The notes beneath the pieces were generated by a model. That model was not told the DNA's origin and did no database searches. It worked only from the letters and a program-made list of their open reading frames with translations. Below are positions 1 through 11,008 of a DNA stretch of 64,000 nucleotides, piece after piece. This stretch comes from Cinnamomum chago. Its lineage: Eukaryota; Streptophyta; Magnoliopsida; Laurales; Lauraceae. Both the position numbers and the translations under genes were made by a program. The stretch's first letter is position 1. Each line of letters opens with the position of its first letter. The stretch lies in contig CP142456.1 in NCBI GenBank assembly GCA_038049695.1, positions 17,078,501 through 17,142,500 on the forward strand, read 5' to 3'.

Positions 1-1413
1 GGATCTACTCTGTCGAAGTTAACTCTGATGGGAATCTTGATCGCTACAGAGCCAGATTGGTTGCACAGGGTTACAAGCAGGAGTATGGCATTGACTAAGA
101 GGAGACATTTGCACCAGTGGCTAAAATGACCATCGTTCGTACTCTTCTTTGTTTCGCTGCAGCCCGCAACTGGCCTCCATGCCAAATGGATGTCAAAAAT
201 GCCTTTCTTCATGGCGATTTGAAAGAGACTGTCTACTTAAAACCTCCTCCAGGATATGCTCATCCTCCTCAGCATGTTTGCAAGTTGTGAAAATCTCTTT
301 ATGGTCTTAAGCAGGCTCCCAGGGCTTGGTTTGATAAATTTTGGGCAGCAATTCTTCAGGCTGGGTTTCATTAGAGTCATTCTGACAGTGCACTATTTCT
401 TAGATGGACACCGAAGGGTTACACATTCCTTTTTGTCTACGTTGATGATATGATTATTAGTGGCAATGATATTTCCGGCATTACGGATCTCAAGCACCAT
501 CTCACTCGCCACTTCAGAATGAAGGATCTTGGTCCTCTCACCTACTTTCTAGGGCTTGAGTTCTCGCATACCAAATCAGGCATTCGAGTCCATCAGCGTA
601 AATATGCTGCTGATTTGATCACCTCAACAAGACTTGATGATGCTCACACTTTTGATATGCCGATGGAATTAAACAGCAAACTCCAGTATGGAGGATGGCC
701 CTCCCTTGGATGATCCCTCTATTTTTCGGCGGATAGTTGGTAGTTTGCTTTACTTAACTATGACTCGCCCTGATATTTCTCATGCAGTTTATACGGTTAG
801 CCAATTTGTGAGCAATCCTCACGAACCCCATCTTGCTGCTGCTTTGCGCATACTTCACTATGTTAAAGACACTCTTACTCATGGTCTCTTCTACCCTTCT
901 GATACTTCTATGCGATTATCAGCGTATGTAAATGCCGACTGGGCTGGTTGCCCTGATTCTCGGCACTCTACCACTGGCTGGTGTATGTTTCTTGGTGGCT
1001 CTTTGATTTCGTGGAAGTGCAAGAAGGAAACCACCGTGTCAAAATCTTCTGCTGAGGCCGAATATCGGGCAATGTTGTCCGCCAGTACTGAAATCATCTG
1101 GCTTCGCCGTCTTCTCTGTGAATTCGGTGTCCTTGTTGATAGTTCTACACCTCTTCATGGGGACAATACCAGTGTTACCAGAATTGCTAATAATCCAGTC
1201 TTTCATGAACGGACGAAGCACATTGAGATTTATTGTCACTTCATCCGTCAGCATGTTGTCACTGAGAAGATAACCTTGCCTCATGTCTCTACTCATGACC
1301 AGTTGGCCGATATCTTCACCAAAGCACTTCCCAAACCACGCCATCATGATCTCACTAGCAAATTGTTGTTTTCTACATTACCACATCAATTTGAGGGGGA
1401 GTGTAGAAGATAA
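1..1413 (+). pseudogene. Ty1/copia pol fragment A (RT and RNase H)
   Basis: The reading frame starts at base 3 inside reverse transcriptase ([14 protein letters not shown]) and runs to the RNase H end (HDQLADIFTKALPKPRHH). The RT active-site motif VYVDDMI is present near 436-456, and the copia RNase H signatures ADWAGCPDSR and SKSSAEAEYRAM follow. In-frame stops lie near 96, 288 and 372, and a frameshift lies near 688 between KL and the DGPPLDDPSIFRR block. The final codons (FEGECRR, stop) run through the polypurine tract into the first bases of the LTR. The 5' part lies outside the window. It is the same family as the minus-strand element at 33792-40978, judged by near-identical RT and RNase H blocks. 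It is non-functional. Confidence 0.93.
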
Positions 1414-1455
1414 TGTGGCTTAGGCCTACTAGGCCCAGGCCCAGTCCCAGCCCAA
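1402..1455 (+). repeat. 3' LTR stub of copia fragment A
   Basis: The stub begins TGTAGAAGATAATG directly after the polypurine tract (1393-1401, ttgaggggga). It matches, in reverse, the LTR end at 34103. After about 50 bases it stops at cccagccca and passes into integrase coding sequence of fragment B, so most of the LTR is missing. Confidence 0.8.
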
Positions 1456-3701
1456 AAATCTTGTCCGCATACTCCTCAGCAAAATGGGATTACGGAACGA
1501 AAGAACAGACATATTCTTGAAACTGTTCATACTTTGTTGATTGCATCCTTAGTGCCTCCCAAATTTTGGTGCGATGCTGCACAGACTGCTGTGTCTCTTA
1601 TCAATCGTCTTCCTAGTACTGTACTAGGCAAGACTACTCCTTACGGAGTTCTCTTTGGTCAAAACCCTTCATTCTCTCACTTACGTGTTTTTGGTTGCCT
1701 GTGTTTTGTTCATCTGCCTCCTACTGAGCGCACAAAGTTATCTCCACAGGCTGCTAAATGCGTCTTTTTGGGTTACAGTGATGAACACAGGTTTTTTTGT
1801 GTTATGATCAAATGGAAAAACGCGTGCGCATCTCTCGTAATGTTATTTTCTTGGAACATATTCCCTTCTTTTCTTTACAATTGGATAGTCATCCTATTGC
1901 TGTATCTTATCTGCCACAATTCTCGGAGTCTGCTTCTCCATCACCTCTTCCCAAGGTCTATGTTCGGCGGAATAAGGTCCCTCCTCTGGCGACTCCCTCT
2001 CCTGATCCTCTCCCAGCGCCACCTACTGAATCTTCAGGTAATAATACTTCTTCTGTTAGCACTCTTTCTTTGCAACGCTCTAGTCGTCCTTTTGTTGCCC
2101 CTAACGGCTATGGATTTTCTGCTATTCTTACTTCTTTGGATAGTACTCCTATACCCACCTCATATTCCCAGGCTTCCAAGATTGCTTACTGGCAGGATGT
2201 TATGACTGAGGAATAGATTGTTGTTGAAGCAAATCAAACATGGGAATTGGTACCGGCCCCGGATGGAGCCTCTGTGATTGGCAGCAAATGGATATGCTCT
2301 GTCAAAGTACACTCTGATGAGAGTCTTAATTGCTACAAAGCCAGATTGGTTGCACAGGGTTATAAGCAGGAATATGAAATTGACTATGAGGAAACATTTG
2401 CACCGGTGGCAAAAATGACCACCGTTCGTACTCTTCTTTGTGTCGCGGCAACCCGCAATTGGCCTTTATGGCAAATGGACGTCAAGAATGCTTTTATACA
2501 TGGGGACTTGAGAGAGACTGTTTATTTAAAACCTCCTCCCGGCTATGCTTGTCCTCCAAAACATGTATGCAAATTGAGGAAAGCTCTTTATGGACTTAAA
2601 CAAGCTCCTAGGGCTTGGTTTGATAAATTCCGGGCAGCAATCCTTCAGGCCGGATTTCATCAAAGTCACTCTGATAGTTCCCTCTTTCTGTGATGGACAT
2701 CGAAGGGCTACACATTCCTCTTAGTATATGTTGATGATATGATTATCAGTGGCAATGAAACTGCCGGCATTATGGATCCCAAACACCACCTTACTCGCCA
2801 CTTCATAATGAAGGATCTTGGTCCTCTCACCTACTTTCTAGGGCTTGAGTTTGTGCGTAACAAATCAGGCATTAGGGTCCTTCAGTACAAATATGCGACA
2901 GATTTGATCACGTCGGCCAGGCTTGATGATGCTCACACTTTTGATGCGCCTCTGGAATTGAACACCAAACTCAGTTCCGATGATGGCACTCCCCTAGATG
3001 ATCCATTTGTTTTCCGGCAGATAGTTGGTAGTTTGCTCTACTTAACTATGACTCGACTGGATATTTCTCATGTAGTTCACACGGTTAGCCAGTTTGTTAG
3101 CAATCCCCACAAACCGCACCTTACTGTTGCGTTTCACATCCTCCGCTACGTTAAAGGAACTCTTCATCATGGTCTCTTTTTCCTTTTTGATACTTCTCTG
3201 CAATTATCAGCTTATGCAGATGCTGACTGGGCTGGCTGTCCGGACTCTCGGAGGTCTACTACTGGCTGGTGTATGTTTCTTGGAAAATCTCTAATTTCAT
3301 GGAAGTGCAAGAAACAAACCACTGTCTCAAAGTCTTCTGCTGAAGCAGAATATCAGGCAATGTCCTCTGCCAGTGCTGAAATTATCTGGCTCCGCCGCCT
3401 TCTGTGTGAATTGGGTGTTCTTGTTGGTAGTTCCACACCTCTTCATGGGGACAATACCAGTGCTACCAGAATTGCCAACAACCCGGTCTTCCATGAAAGA
3501 ACAAAGCACATAAAGATTGACTGTCACTTCATCCATCAACATATCGTTACTGGGAAGATAACTCTGCCTCATGTTTCTTCTTTTAACCAGTTGGCGGATA
3601 TCTTCACCAAAGCACTTCCCAAACAACGTCATCATGATCTAACTTGCAAATTGATGTTTTCCATCTTACCACATCAATTTGAGGGGGAGTGTAAAAGATA
3701 A
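1455..3701 (+). pseudogene. Ty1/copia pol fragment B (integrase end, RT, RNase H)
   Basis: The fragment opens inside integrase (CPHTPQQNGITERKNRH, which holds the catalytic Glu of the D,D-35-E core) and continues through the IN C-terminus (LRVFGCLCFVHLPPTERTKL), RT (VYVDDMI near 2726) and RNase H (DADWAGCPDSRRSTTGW) to FEGECKR-stop. Lesions are a frameshift near 1790 in a T-run, a stop near 2214 and a CGA-to-TGA-type stop at 2691-2693. From about 2695 to 3701 the RT/RNase H frame is open. Gag, protease and the integrase N-terminus are missing. It is the same family as fragment A, so the two lie head to tail. Confidence 0.93.
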
Positions 3702-3965
3702 CAGGCCTTTAAGTTAGGCCTAGGCCCATCCAGGCCCACGTATAATCCCTCACGTGGGATATTGTTTAGATTGTATAGCTGATTTCTTTCCTCTTCTTTC
3801 CTTGTATAGATTAGGAGATATTCTTTGATTATTCTAATTTGTATACTTAGCATGTTTAGAGCCTTGATTAAGGCACAATCTAATTATAAATACAAACAGT
3901 CGATCCTCCATTGAGGTAAGACCTTCTCCCACTGATCTTCTTTTTCTTCCTATCCCTTATTCACA
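3690..3965 (+). repeat. 3' LTR of copia fragment B
   Basis: The LTR follows the polypurine tract gagggggag (3681-3689) and starts TGTAAAAGATAACAGG. It contains a cacgtgggat block also present in the LTRs at 33792 and 40663, and a TATA-like segment (attataaatac near 3884). It probably ends at ttattcaca (3965), because gypsy gag sequence begins at once. The end is inferred from the CA dinucleotide and that transition. No partner LTR is in the window. Confidence 0.78.
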
Positions 3966-4602
3966 TATTATTACAGAGGATTCCCGAGCAAGAACCACCC
4001 CGGGCAGTATAACTAAAAAAGAACTGAGGAGCGCCCAATTGAATGAGAAACCAGTCAGAGTTATAGACGTGGTGCATGGCGAAACCGACCCTTCTGAGGT
4101 AACAACCGGATCCTTGTGCCAACAAAGAAAGATGGTTGCACACCTACGGGAGGTGTAGCAGACAACCCCTCAGCACAAGATGGTCCATGCAGGAGGTCGG
4201 AAGGATGGAGAAATCATATTCACTAATGAAGACTTACTGGATGTGGTTCACCCACACAATGACGCGTTGGTGCTGACCCTGAAGATGCAAGAGTACGACG
4301 TTCGAAGAATATTGATTGATCCTGGGAGTTTGTCGGAAATCATGTACGCCGAGCTGCTTGATAAGCTCAGATTAAGACGGATAGACTTGAGGCCGACTTC
4401 AATGCCATTGTACAGATTTAGCGGACAAGCGGTGCACTCGATAGGGCTCATCACAGTGCAGGTCGGAGCGGGACCTATTTACTTAGATGAAAGCAGTCCC
4501 CTCGACTTATCATTAGAGGATCCGCTTCCCGACGTTAAAAGGAATGATGGAGATCAAAGGAGACTAGGCGGTTTCCAGAAGTTGCCTGACAGCCGCTATT
4601 AA
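3966..4602 (+). pseudogene. Gypsy gag end and aspartic protease
   Basis: One frame runs from RVIDVVHGETDPSEV through an in-frame TAG near 4138 to a protease-like block (DALVLTLKMQEYDVRRILID) and ends at 4602. In Tat elements the protease motif is normally hydrophobic-D-x-G-S. Here it reads ILIDPGSLSEIMY, with the Asp and Gly kept and a Pro between them. Flanking residues (LRPTSMPLYRFSGQAV) match the usual Tat context. The start of gag is absent. Bases 4603-4789 are degraded spacer before RT with no clear frame. Confidence 0.8.
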
Positions 4603-4789
4603 GGGAAAAACGATTAAGGCCGAGAAGGAAAGCAACTACCCAAGCAGTAGGGCAGATCAGGAATAACAATTATAGACATGTCGGCTGGAAGGTAATAAGC
4701 AGGGGGCCGATCAGACCAGTACGACAGTGGAAGGGTTAGACAAATTCGCAGTAAAAAAGGGAGGTGTGCCATCCCCCTAGCAATATTGG

Positions 4790-5565
4790 TTGATTGGGAA
4801 ATCCATGACCAAAGGCGAACATGATGACCTAGCTCGACTGCGGGACGAGAATGCTAACGTAATTGCCTGGGCCGCGCATGAGATGCTTGGGGTGGGTCCA
4901 GAGGTCATTAGCCATGAGCTGGGGGTAGATCCAAAAGCCAAGCCGGTAGTTCAGAAGCAGAGGAAGCTCGCCCCCGAATGCCAAGCAGCTGTAAATGAAG
5001 AGGTGGACAGATTATTAGAGGCAGAAGTCATCCAGGAAGTTCACCACCCAGAGTGGTTGTCTAATACTGTGGTCGTCCAAAAAAAAAAGACAATAAGTGG
5101 AGGGTGTGCGTCGATTTCACCAACCTGAATAGGGCAAGTCCTAAGGATACTTTTCCACTTCTGAAAATCGACCAACTGGTAGATTCCATGGCGGGGCATC
5201 AACGGATGAGCTTCTTGGATGCATATAGGGGATACCATCAGATAGCCATGGCAAAGGCCGACCAAGAGAAGACAGCATTCATAACCCCAAAGGGAACTTT
5301 CTGTTATAAACGAATGCCCTTTGGACTTAAGAATGCGGAGGCGACATATCAAAGGCTGGTTACAAAGATATTTCAGGGCATGATTGGAAATATGGTTGAA
5401 GTTTACATTGACAACAAGGTAGTGAAAAGTAGGAAGAAAGAAAATCACAAGGAAGACTTGAAGGCGGTGTTCGGCATCTTACGGAAGTACAAGCTAAAGC
5501 TCAACGCCACAAAGTGCTCGTTCAGGGTCAGCTCAGGGAAATTCCTTGGACACATCGTGACCTAG
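4790..5565 (+). pseudogene. Gypsy reverse transcriptase, active site altered
   Basis: The N-terminal RT block (VISHELGVDPKAKPVVQKQR) is followed by VNEEVDRLLEAEVIQEVHHP. A one-base indel in the A-run near 5080-5090 shifts the frame before WRVCVDFTNLNRASPKDTFP. The palm follows (MSFLDAYRGYHQIAMAKAD, FCYKRMPFGLKNAEATYQRL). The catalytic YxDD box reads YIDN (about 5406-5417), so the second Asp is an Asn and polymerase activity should be lost. The frame ends at 5565 (FLGHIVT, stop). Confidence 0.88.
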
Positions 5566-5636
5566 AATGGAATAGTGGCCAATCCTGACCATGTTGCAGC
5601 TGTGTAGAAAATAGATCGCCGAGCTCAAGGAAGGAG

Positions 5637-6146
5637 GTGCAGAGGCTGGCAGGGATGCTTGCTGCCCAGAATCACTTCATAGCAAGGAGTTCGGACAAGT
5701 GCCGACCATTGTTTCTTGCCTTTAAAAGGAAGACAGAGAGGGTATGGGATGAGCGATGCGAGGAAGCATTTGTACAGCTTAAGCAATATCTGGCCTCCCC
5801 TCCTATTCTCTCTATTCCGAATCTAGGGGAAGAGCTGGTACTATACTTGGCAATATCTCAGCACGCAGTCAGTGCGACTTTGATGAGGGAGCAAGGAAAG
5901 CACCATCAGCCGATATATTTCGCCAGCAAAACATTGCTAGATGCCGAGACTAGATACTTGCCACTTGAAAAGCTCACGTTAGCCTTGGTACATGCAGCTC
6001 GGAAGCTAAGACAATACTTCCAGGCTCACACCATCAAAGTCTTGACCGAACATCCACTTCGATCAGTCATCGAAAAGGCGGACCTTTCGGGGAGACTAAT
6101 GAAATGGACAATAGAGCTCAGTGAACGACATCAGGATAATCCCTAG
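5637..6146 (+). pseudogene. Gypsy RT connection and first RNase H
   Basis: The fragment starts after a stop-rich gap (5566-5636) and includes AAQNHFIARSSDKCRPLFLA, the tether typical of gypsy RT. The degenerate first RNase H follows (QPIYFASKTLLDAETRYLP, then TIKVLTEHPLRSVIEKADLS). Several acidic positions expected in an active RNase H are not evident, which fits the Tat lineage, where this copy has usually decayed in favour of the second. The frame is lost near 6125, where the next domain continues in another frame. Confidence 0.82.
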
Positions 6147-6700
6147 AAGTGCAATCAAGGGTCAGGTGATAGCTGATTTCATAGCTGAATTTACTCATAA
6201 GGAAATGTCCGAGCAAGGCACTTCAAATCGGCAAACTCAAAGCGAGGGTGGTGATCAGCAGTGGCAGCTGTACGTGGACGATGCCTCCAATTCTCGAGGT
6301 TCTGGTGCTGGCATAGTACTCATAATGCCAGAAGGAGCGATGATCGAGCAAGCAGTGACACTAGGATTTGACGCTTCGTACAACGAAGCAGAACATGAAG
6401 TGCTACTGTCTAGACTGGTGATGGCCAAAGAGCTTCGAGTAGGGAAATTGCTGGTTTATTGTGACTCACAGTTGGTTGCCAACCAGCTAACAGGGGAGTA
6501 TGCTGCCCGGGATGAACGGATGGCTGCCTATGTCTTTGAAGCAAAATTCTTGATCCAGGAAATAGGAGATGTTGAGGTAAAACAGATTGCTCGGGACTAG
6601 AACTCACATGCCGACAGCCTGGCTTGTTTGGCCACTACAATAAAGTTCGAGCTAAGGAGGGAGGTTACTATAGATTTCCAGCATAAGCCAAGTATCGCAG
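6121..6700 (+). pseudogene. Second (archaeal-type) RNase H of the Tat gypsy
   Basis: After AIKGQVIADFIAEFTH comes LYVDDASNSRGSGAGIVL (first Asp), then YNEAEHEVLLSRL (Glu), VYCDSQLVANQL (Asp), and after a TAG at 6598-6600 NSHADSLACLA (last Asp). All four catalytic acids of the D-E-D-D set are therefore still readable, although the stop separates the last one. Domain order and motif spacing match the extra RNase H of Tat elements. The frame fades near 6700. Confidence 0.85.
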
Positions 6701-6709
6701 AATAGCAAG

Positions 6710-7980
6710 TTGTGTATTGAACAGGAAAATGAAAGTCCGAGCAGGATGACACTGATAATCGCATATTTGGCGGATGGTACTCTCCCGGAAGAGTACAATG
6801 AAAGCCTGAAGATAAGAAGGCAGGCTGCGAGGTTTTGGTTGTCACCAACCAAGAAACTCTATCGGTGTTCTTACTCTGGACCGTACCTTCTGTGCATTCA
6901 TCCAGCTGATGTTCCGAACCTGCTGTGGGAGATCCATGAGGGATGCTGTGCAAGTCACATTGGAGGTCGGAGCTTGGCGCACCGAGCTATGTCGCAAGGA
7001 TATTGGTGGCCGTATATGCAAAAAGACTCCCTGCAATTCTTTCAAAGGTGTGAGAAATGTCAACGCTTCAGCAAAGACATTCATCAGCCTATTGAACAAA
7101 TGAATATGATAACAAGTCCTTGGCCATTCGATAAATGGGGGATAGACATCGTGGGACCTATGCCAAAGGCAGTAGCTAACTTTAGGTTCCTTATAGTGGC
7201 AATTGATTATTTCACCAAATGGGAAGAGGCGGAGCCCTTAGTGCATATCAGGGAAAGAGATGCTGAAAAGATCGTATAGAAAAACATCATCACTAGATTT
7301 TGAATACCTCGGGCGTTAGTGGCGGATAATGGAAAGCAGTTTGAAGGGAAGGCTTTCAGAAGATTATGCGAACGAATCAGCATTAGTCACTTTTTCTCAA
7401 CCCCGGTCTACCCACAGTGTAATGGCCAAGCTGAAAGCTCTAATAAGACCTTGTCGGACGGATTAAAGAAAAGTTGGATGAAGCTAAAGGAGTATGGGTG
7501 AATGAGCTGCCGAGCATCTTATGGGCTTACCGAACCACACCGAAAAGGTCAACCGGAGAAACCCCGTTTTCCTTGGCATATGGGATGGAAGTTGTGATTC
7601 CCTTGGAGGTCGGATTGCCGACCACGAGAATGGAGGCTTACAATCATGAGCAGAACAAAGAAAGAATTTCCGAACAGCTCGATATGGTCGAGAAACGAAG
7701 GGAGCGGGCACTGATCAAATTGGCGGCCTATCAGCAACAATTGATGCAAAGTTTCCAGAAGAAAGTCAAGACGAGAACCTTTCAGGTCGGAGACTTGGTC
7801 CTAAGAAGAATGCTTCCTGGCACAAGAAATCCAGACCATGGCAAATTGGGACCAAATTGGGAAGGGCCTTATAGAGTCACTTCTGCAAGGAGGACGGGGG
7901 CATATCATCTTGAAACATTGGAAGGAATGGCACTGCAAAGGCCTTGGAACGTAGCAAATCTGAAGAAATTTTATTTTTAA
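6710..7980 (+). pseudogene. Gypsy integrase
   Basis: The zinc-binding part shows IHEGCCASHIGG and CEKCQRFS (H-H-C-C). The core has KWGIDIVGPMPKAVANF (first Asp), VADNGKQFEG (second Asp) and CNGQAESSNKTL (Glu). The C-terminal GPYRVTSARRTGAYHLETLE block ends with WNVANLKKFYF and a stop at 7980. Lesions are stops near 7277 and 7301 and a frameshift near 7470-7500 around the LKKSW block. No chromodomain is visible, as expected for the non-chromovirus Tat group. Confidence 0.9.
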
Positions 7981-8551
7981 ACTTTTGTAATTTAGTAGTT
8001 CTTTAACTTTGAACATCCAGTTTTTGCAGGAATTCTCATGACTATGTATTAAACACTTATGCATATATAAAGAATTTATGCAGGTTGCTTAACGATTTGT
8101 GTGGAATATATGCTCGGGATACTTCATAACCTTGTGCCAAGGAGCTCGTCTATCATAGTGTGGACCCGCTGCGAGGACCAGACCTTGCCGGGACAACCAC
8201 ACCAAATAAGGCCAAGGCCTAAAAATCAAGGGCAATTGCAAGCCCACTACTTGGTACCGAAGGAAAGAAAATCCCTAACCAGGGAGGTCCCTGACTGGGA
8301 ATGCTGCACGGATCTTCCCTTAACCGACGTTTGGCATGATGAGGCAAACATCGGACTAAGGGGAGTTTGGCAAAGGCCGACGGTGGCAGTAGGCATGTGC
8401 AATGAGGAAATGGCCGAGAGCCAAACATTAAGAACGCAAAAACATATTTATAAGAAAGGCAAATACAGCAATCCACCCACAGGCCGGGCAACCTTCCAAA
8501 ACATAATAAAAAAAGAGAGAAACGAAGTTCAGTGAAACATTCAACAATCAT
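7981..8551. other. Non-coding spacer of the gypsy element
   Basis: This is the region between the pol stop and the end of the antisense ORF. An open frame at 8101-8535 shows no family motif and is probably chance coding. I see no repeat, LTR or structural RNA here. Confidence 0.6.
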
Positions 8552-10671
8552 TCAAACAATTTTTGAAACATAGAGGGAAGAGGGGTCAACATCAGAAAAA
8601 GCCTTGGTGCTCCGAGCAACAGAAGAGTTCGGCTTTTCAACAAGATAGGGAGCAGGGATCTCAGCAGGTGATGGTTGGTCAGGGGCAGGCACAGGCTGGA
8701 CCGAATATTTGGCCCAGAGGGGAGAGTCCTCTAGGACCTTGGCATCGCTCAGGCCCACGTCGTACCCACGCTTAAACACGAGGGCCTTTATTTGCTCCAC
8801 CTGATCAAGGTACATAGCCTCAACTTCTTCGAAGGTGGGGCCCTTCGATCGCTCCACGGCCTCTTGCATCTCGGCAAGTTTGCCGCGAAGGGTATCAAGT
8901 TTCATCTCATTGGCTACTAGGCGACTGGTGGTTGCGACAACCTTAGCCTCTGCGAGATTCAAGGCCTTAGAAGAATTTGAGGCCGAGGTTTCAGCTAGGC
9001 GCCGAGCGGCTTTAGACGCCACCAGTTCCATCTCGAGACTCTCTATCCGCTTCAGGCGTTTCTTCAGAGATTTGAAATGACGAACCATTTTTAAAGCCCC
9101 TGCGGGACAACAAAGAAGGGAGATTAGAGCAGAAACTAAAGCATAACATAACCAAAAGAAACAAGGTGAGCAGTACAGACTGACCAGGAGGCTGTGCTGA
9201 ACGCTGGAGGATACCAGATCTTGGTCGGATAAGGCCCCATGTAATCCCATATCCGTGGGCAAAAGGACGGACTTGCCCAACTGGAATGCCACTGACAAAG
9301 AACTTGAAATTCCTTCACTAGGAGAAGGTTGAGACCCAGGGAGTGAGCTCGGAAAGATCTTGTGCTCGGAAACTGGGATCGGCTGAGGGGGGCGAGGAGG
9401 TAAAGAATCTTCCAACCAGGCAGAAAGCGATTCGGAATCATCAGCTAACCTTGTCGAAGATTTACCTTTCGACTTCTTCGAACCGGGATTGAGGGAAGGA
9501 TCACTCGCGGGAAATTTGCTCAGAGACAAAGAGGATATCTGGGAAGGAGCTTTTCCTACCTCAGGGGAAGGAAGATTCCCGAGATTGCCGAGCAGGTCCT
9601 TTGCCTTGCGCTTGGACATGGTAGAAGAGGAGCCGTCTGAAACCTCTAGCACATGAATTTGTTTGGAGCGAGTGGAGAAGGAAGTGTTGGATGGAGCCAA
9701 TCTCCTGAGACTTCGTTTCCGATCAGAAGGACAATGTTCTACAGAAGGTGACAAACCGGAGGATATCTGGGAGCTTGAGGACTGAATACTGGTTGGCTTA
9801 CCTCCGCTGGAAGCCCTCGGCGCTTTCACAGCCGACACCTTCCTCCGAAGAGAGCGCTAGGTAGGCTCTCCAGGAACTTCCCCAGGAATATGCCAAGGAG
9901 GGACAACTAGAAAGCTGTCATAGGACCTCTCGTACCAGAGTAGGATATGAGCGGCTCTACCACAGCCACGAAGCTCGGGGGGTCCGCAGTACTCAAAGAC
10001 TATTTTCAGATCGTTGTCCCGAAGGAGATTGTGAGGAATCTGGTTGATCGATGGACCTGCAGGTAAAGACAGAACGAAGCGCTGTGTGTAAGAAAAAAGA
10101 CGATATCCAAGAAGGGAAAAGCATGATGGAGAAAGGGGTCGACCTGGAAAGCCTGGGACTAGGGGGACTTCACAGCTAACCCCGCCCCAGGAGGTCGGCG
10201 ACTCCCAGTTGCCACCCACAATGATAAAATATCCCCTGCTAGGCTTATTCGAGTCCGGGAGATAATGGACAAGGAGCCTATTCTGGTCACGGGACTTCAA
10301 ATAGAAAACAGATTTCTGGTTGTTGTGGGGGACAAGAGAGTAACAGGAAAGGATGTCAAACACCCCCAAGTGGGTACCGAGCAATTTGTTCAGCGCGGCT
10401 ACCCCGATTACAATGCGGAACAGGTTAGGGGCACATTGAATAGGAAAGAGATTCGTGAAAGATAGAAACACCAACAAGAAGATGATCTAAGGGAAAGCGC
10501 ACACCCCTTTCCACAATGGCAATAGTGGGGAAAGGCATGGCGTCTCGGGATCCGCCTTCAAGGGATTCCCCGAGAAGAGGTGCTCGGATTTGAACATCAG
10601 AGGGAATATTATATCTTTGCCTGCATTCGGCAAGTCTCTCTAGGTTGTTAATAAGGCCCTTTAAGTTTCCC
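8552..10671 (-). pseudogene. Antisense extra ORF of the Tat gypsy (putative gypsy-type transposon protein)
   Basis: Read on the minus strand, the likely start is MGNLKGLINNLERLAE at 10671. The conserved RQRYNIPSDVQIRAPLLGES and GVRFPLDHLLVGV blocks of the plant antisense protein family follow. A frameshift near 10440-10475 leads into CAPNLFRIVIGVAALNKLLG, and an in-frame TAG at 9857-9859 interrupts the chain. The C-terminal half is Ser-rich and then a long charged coiled coil (about 9090-8790, SLKKRLKRIESLEMEL onward). A hydrophobic Cys-rich stretch at 9184-9102 is bounded by GT and CAG and may be an unspliced intron. The function is unknown. Its position and orientation match the antisense ORFs of Grande and Retand. 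Confidence 0.75.
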
Positions 10672-11008
10672 ATTTGAAAAGAATGAAAAGAAAACACAAG
10701 CAACAAGAAGAAAGGAGGAACTTACAGTAAAGACATTGAAGACAGACGAAGAGGAACAAGAAGGAGAACTGTTGCAAGGGATTTTAAAGAGGAAGGACAT
10801 GGCGATTAGCAAGGAGGGAGATGAAGAGACATACGACTTCTCATGAAAGATTTGAAATCCCGAAGGCCATGCAAGGTGATAGGAACGAAGGGAATAGGGT
10901 GGCTTGAAAGGATGGAGAGAAGAACCCTGAGGCGCTGCGTGTGCCATCGGGTTTAACAAGCCCCCCCTTTTCTTGGGAAATGGAGAAAAGGGAGGCTTGG
11001 AGGGCAAA
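10672..11008. other. Spacer with candidate polypurine tract before the 3' LTR
   Basis: This stretch lies between the antisense ORF start and the LTR. Bases 10982-11008 on the plus strand are almost all purine (ggagaaaagggaggcttgg, then agggcaaa) and directly precede a TG, so this is the likely plus-strand primer site. Any promoter of the antisense ORF would also lie here or in the LTR, but I see no clear TATA box. Confidence 0.55.

Noticed and set aside
8101..8535. 144-codon frame after the gypsy pol
   Set aside because: No family motif, no start context, and it lies in the spacer between two convergent coding regions of the element.
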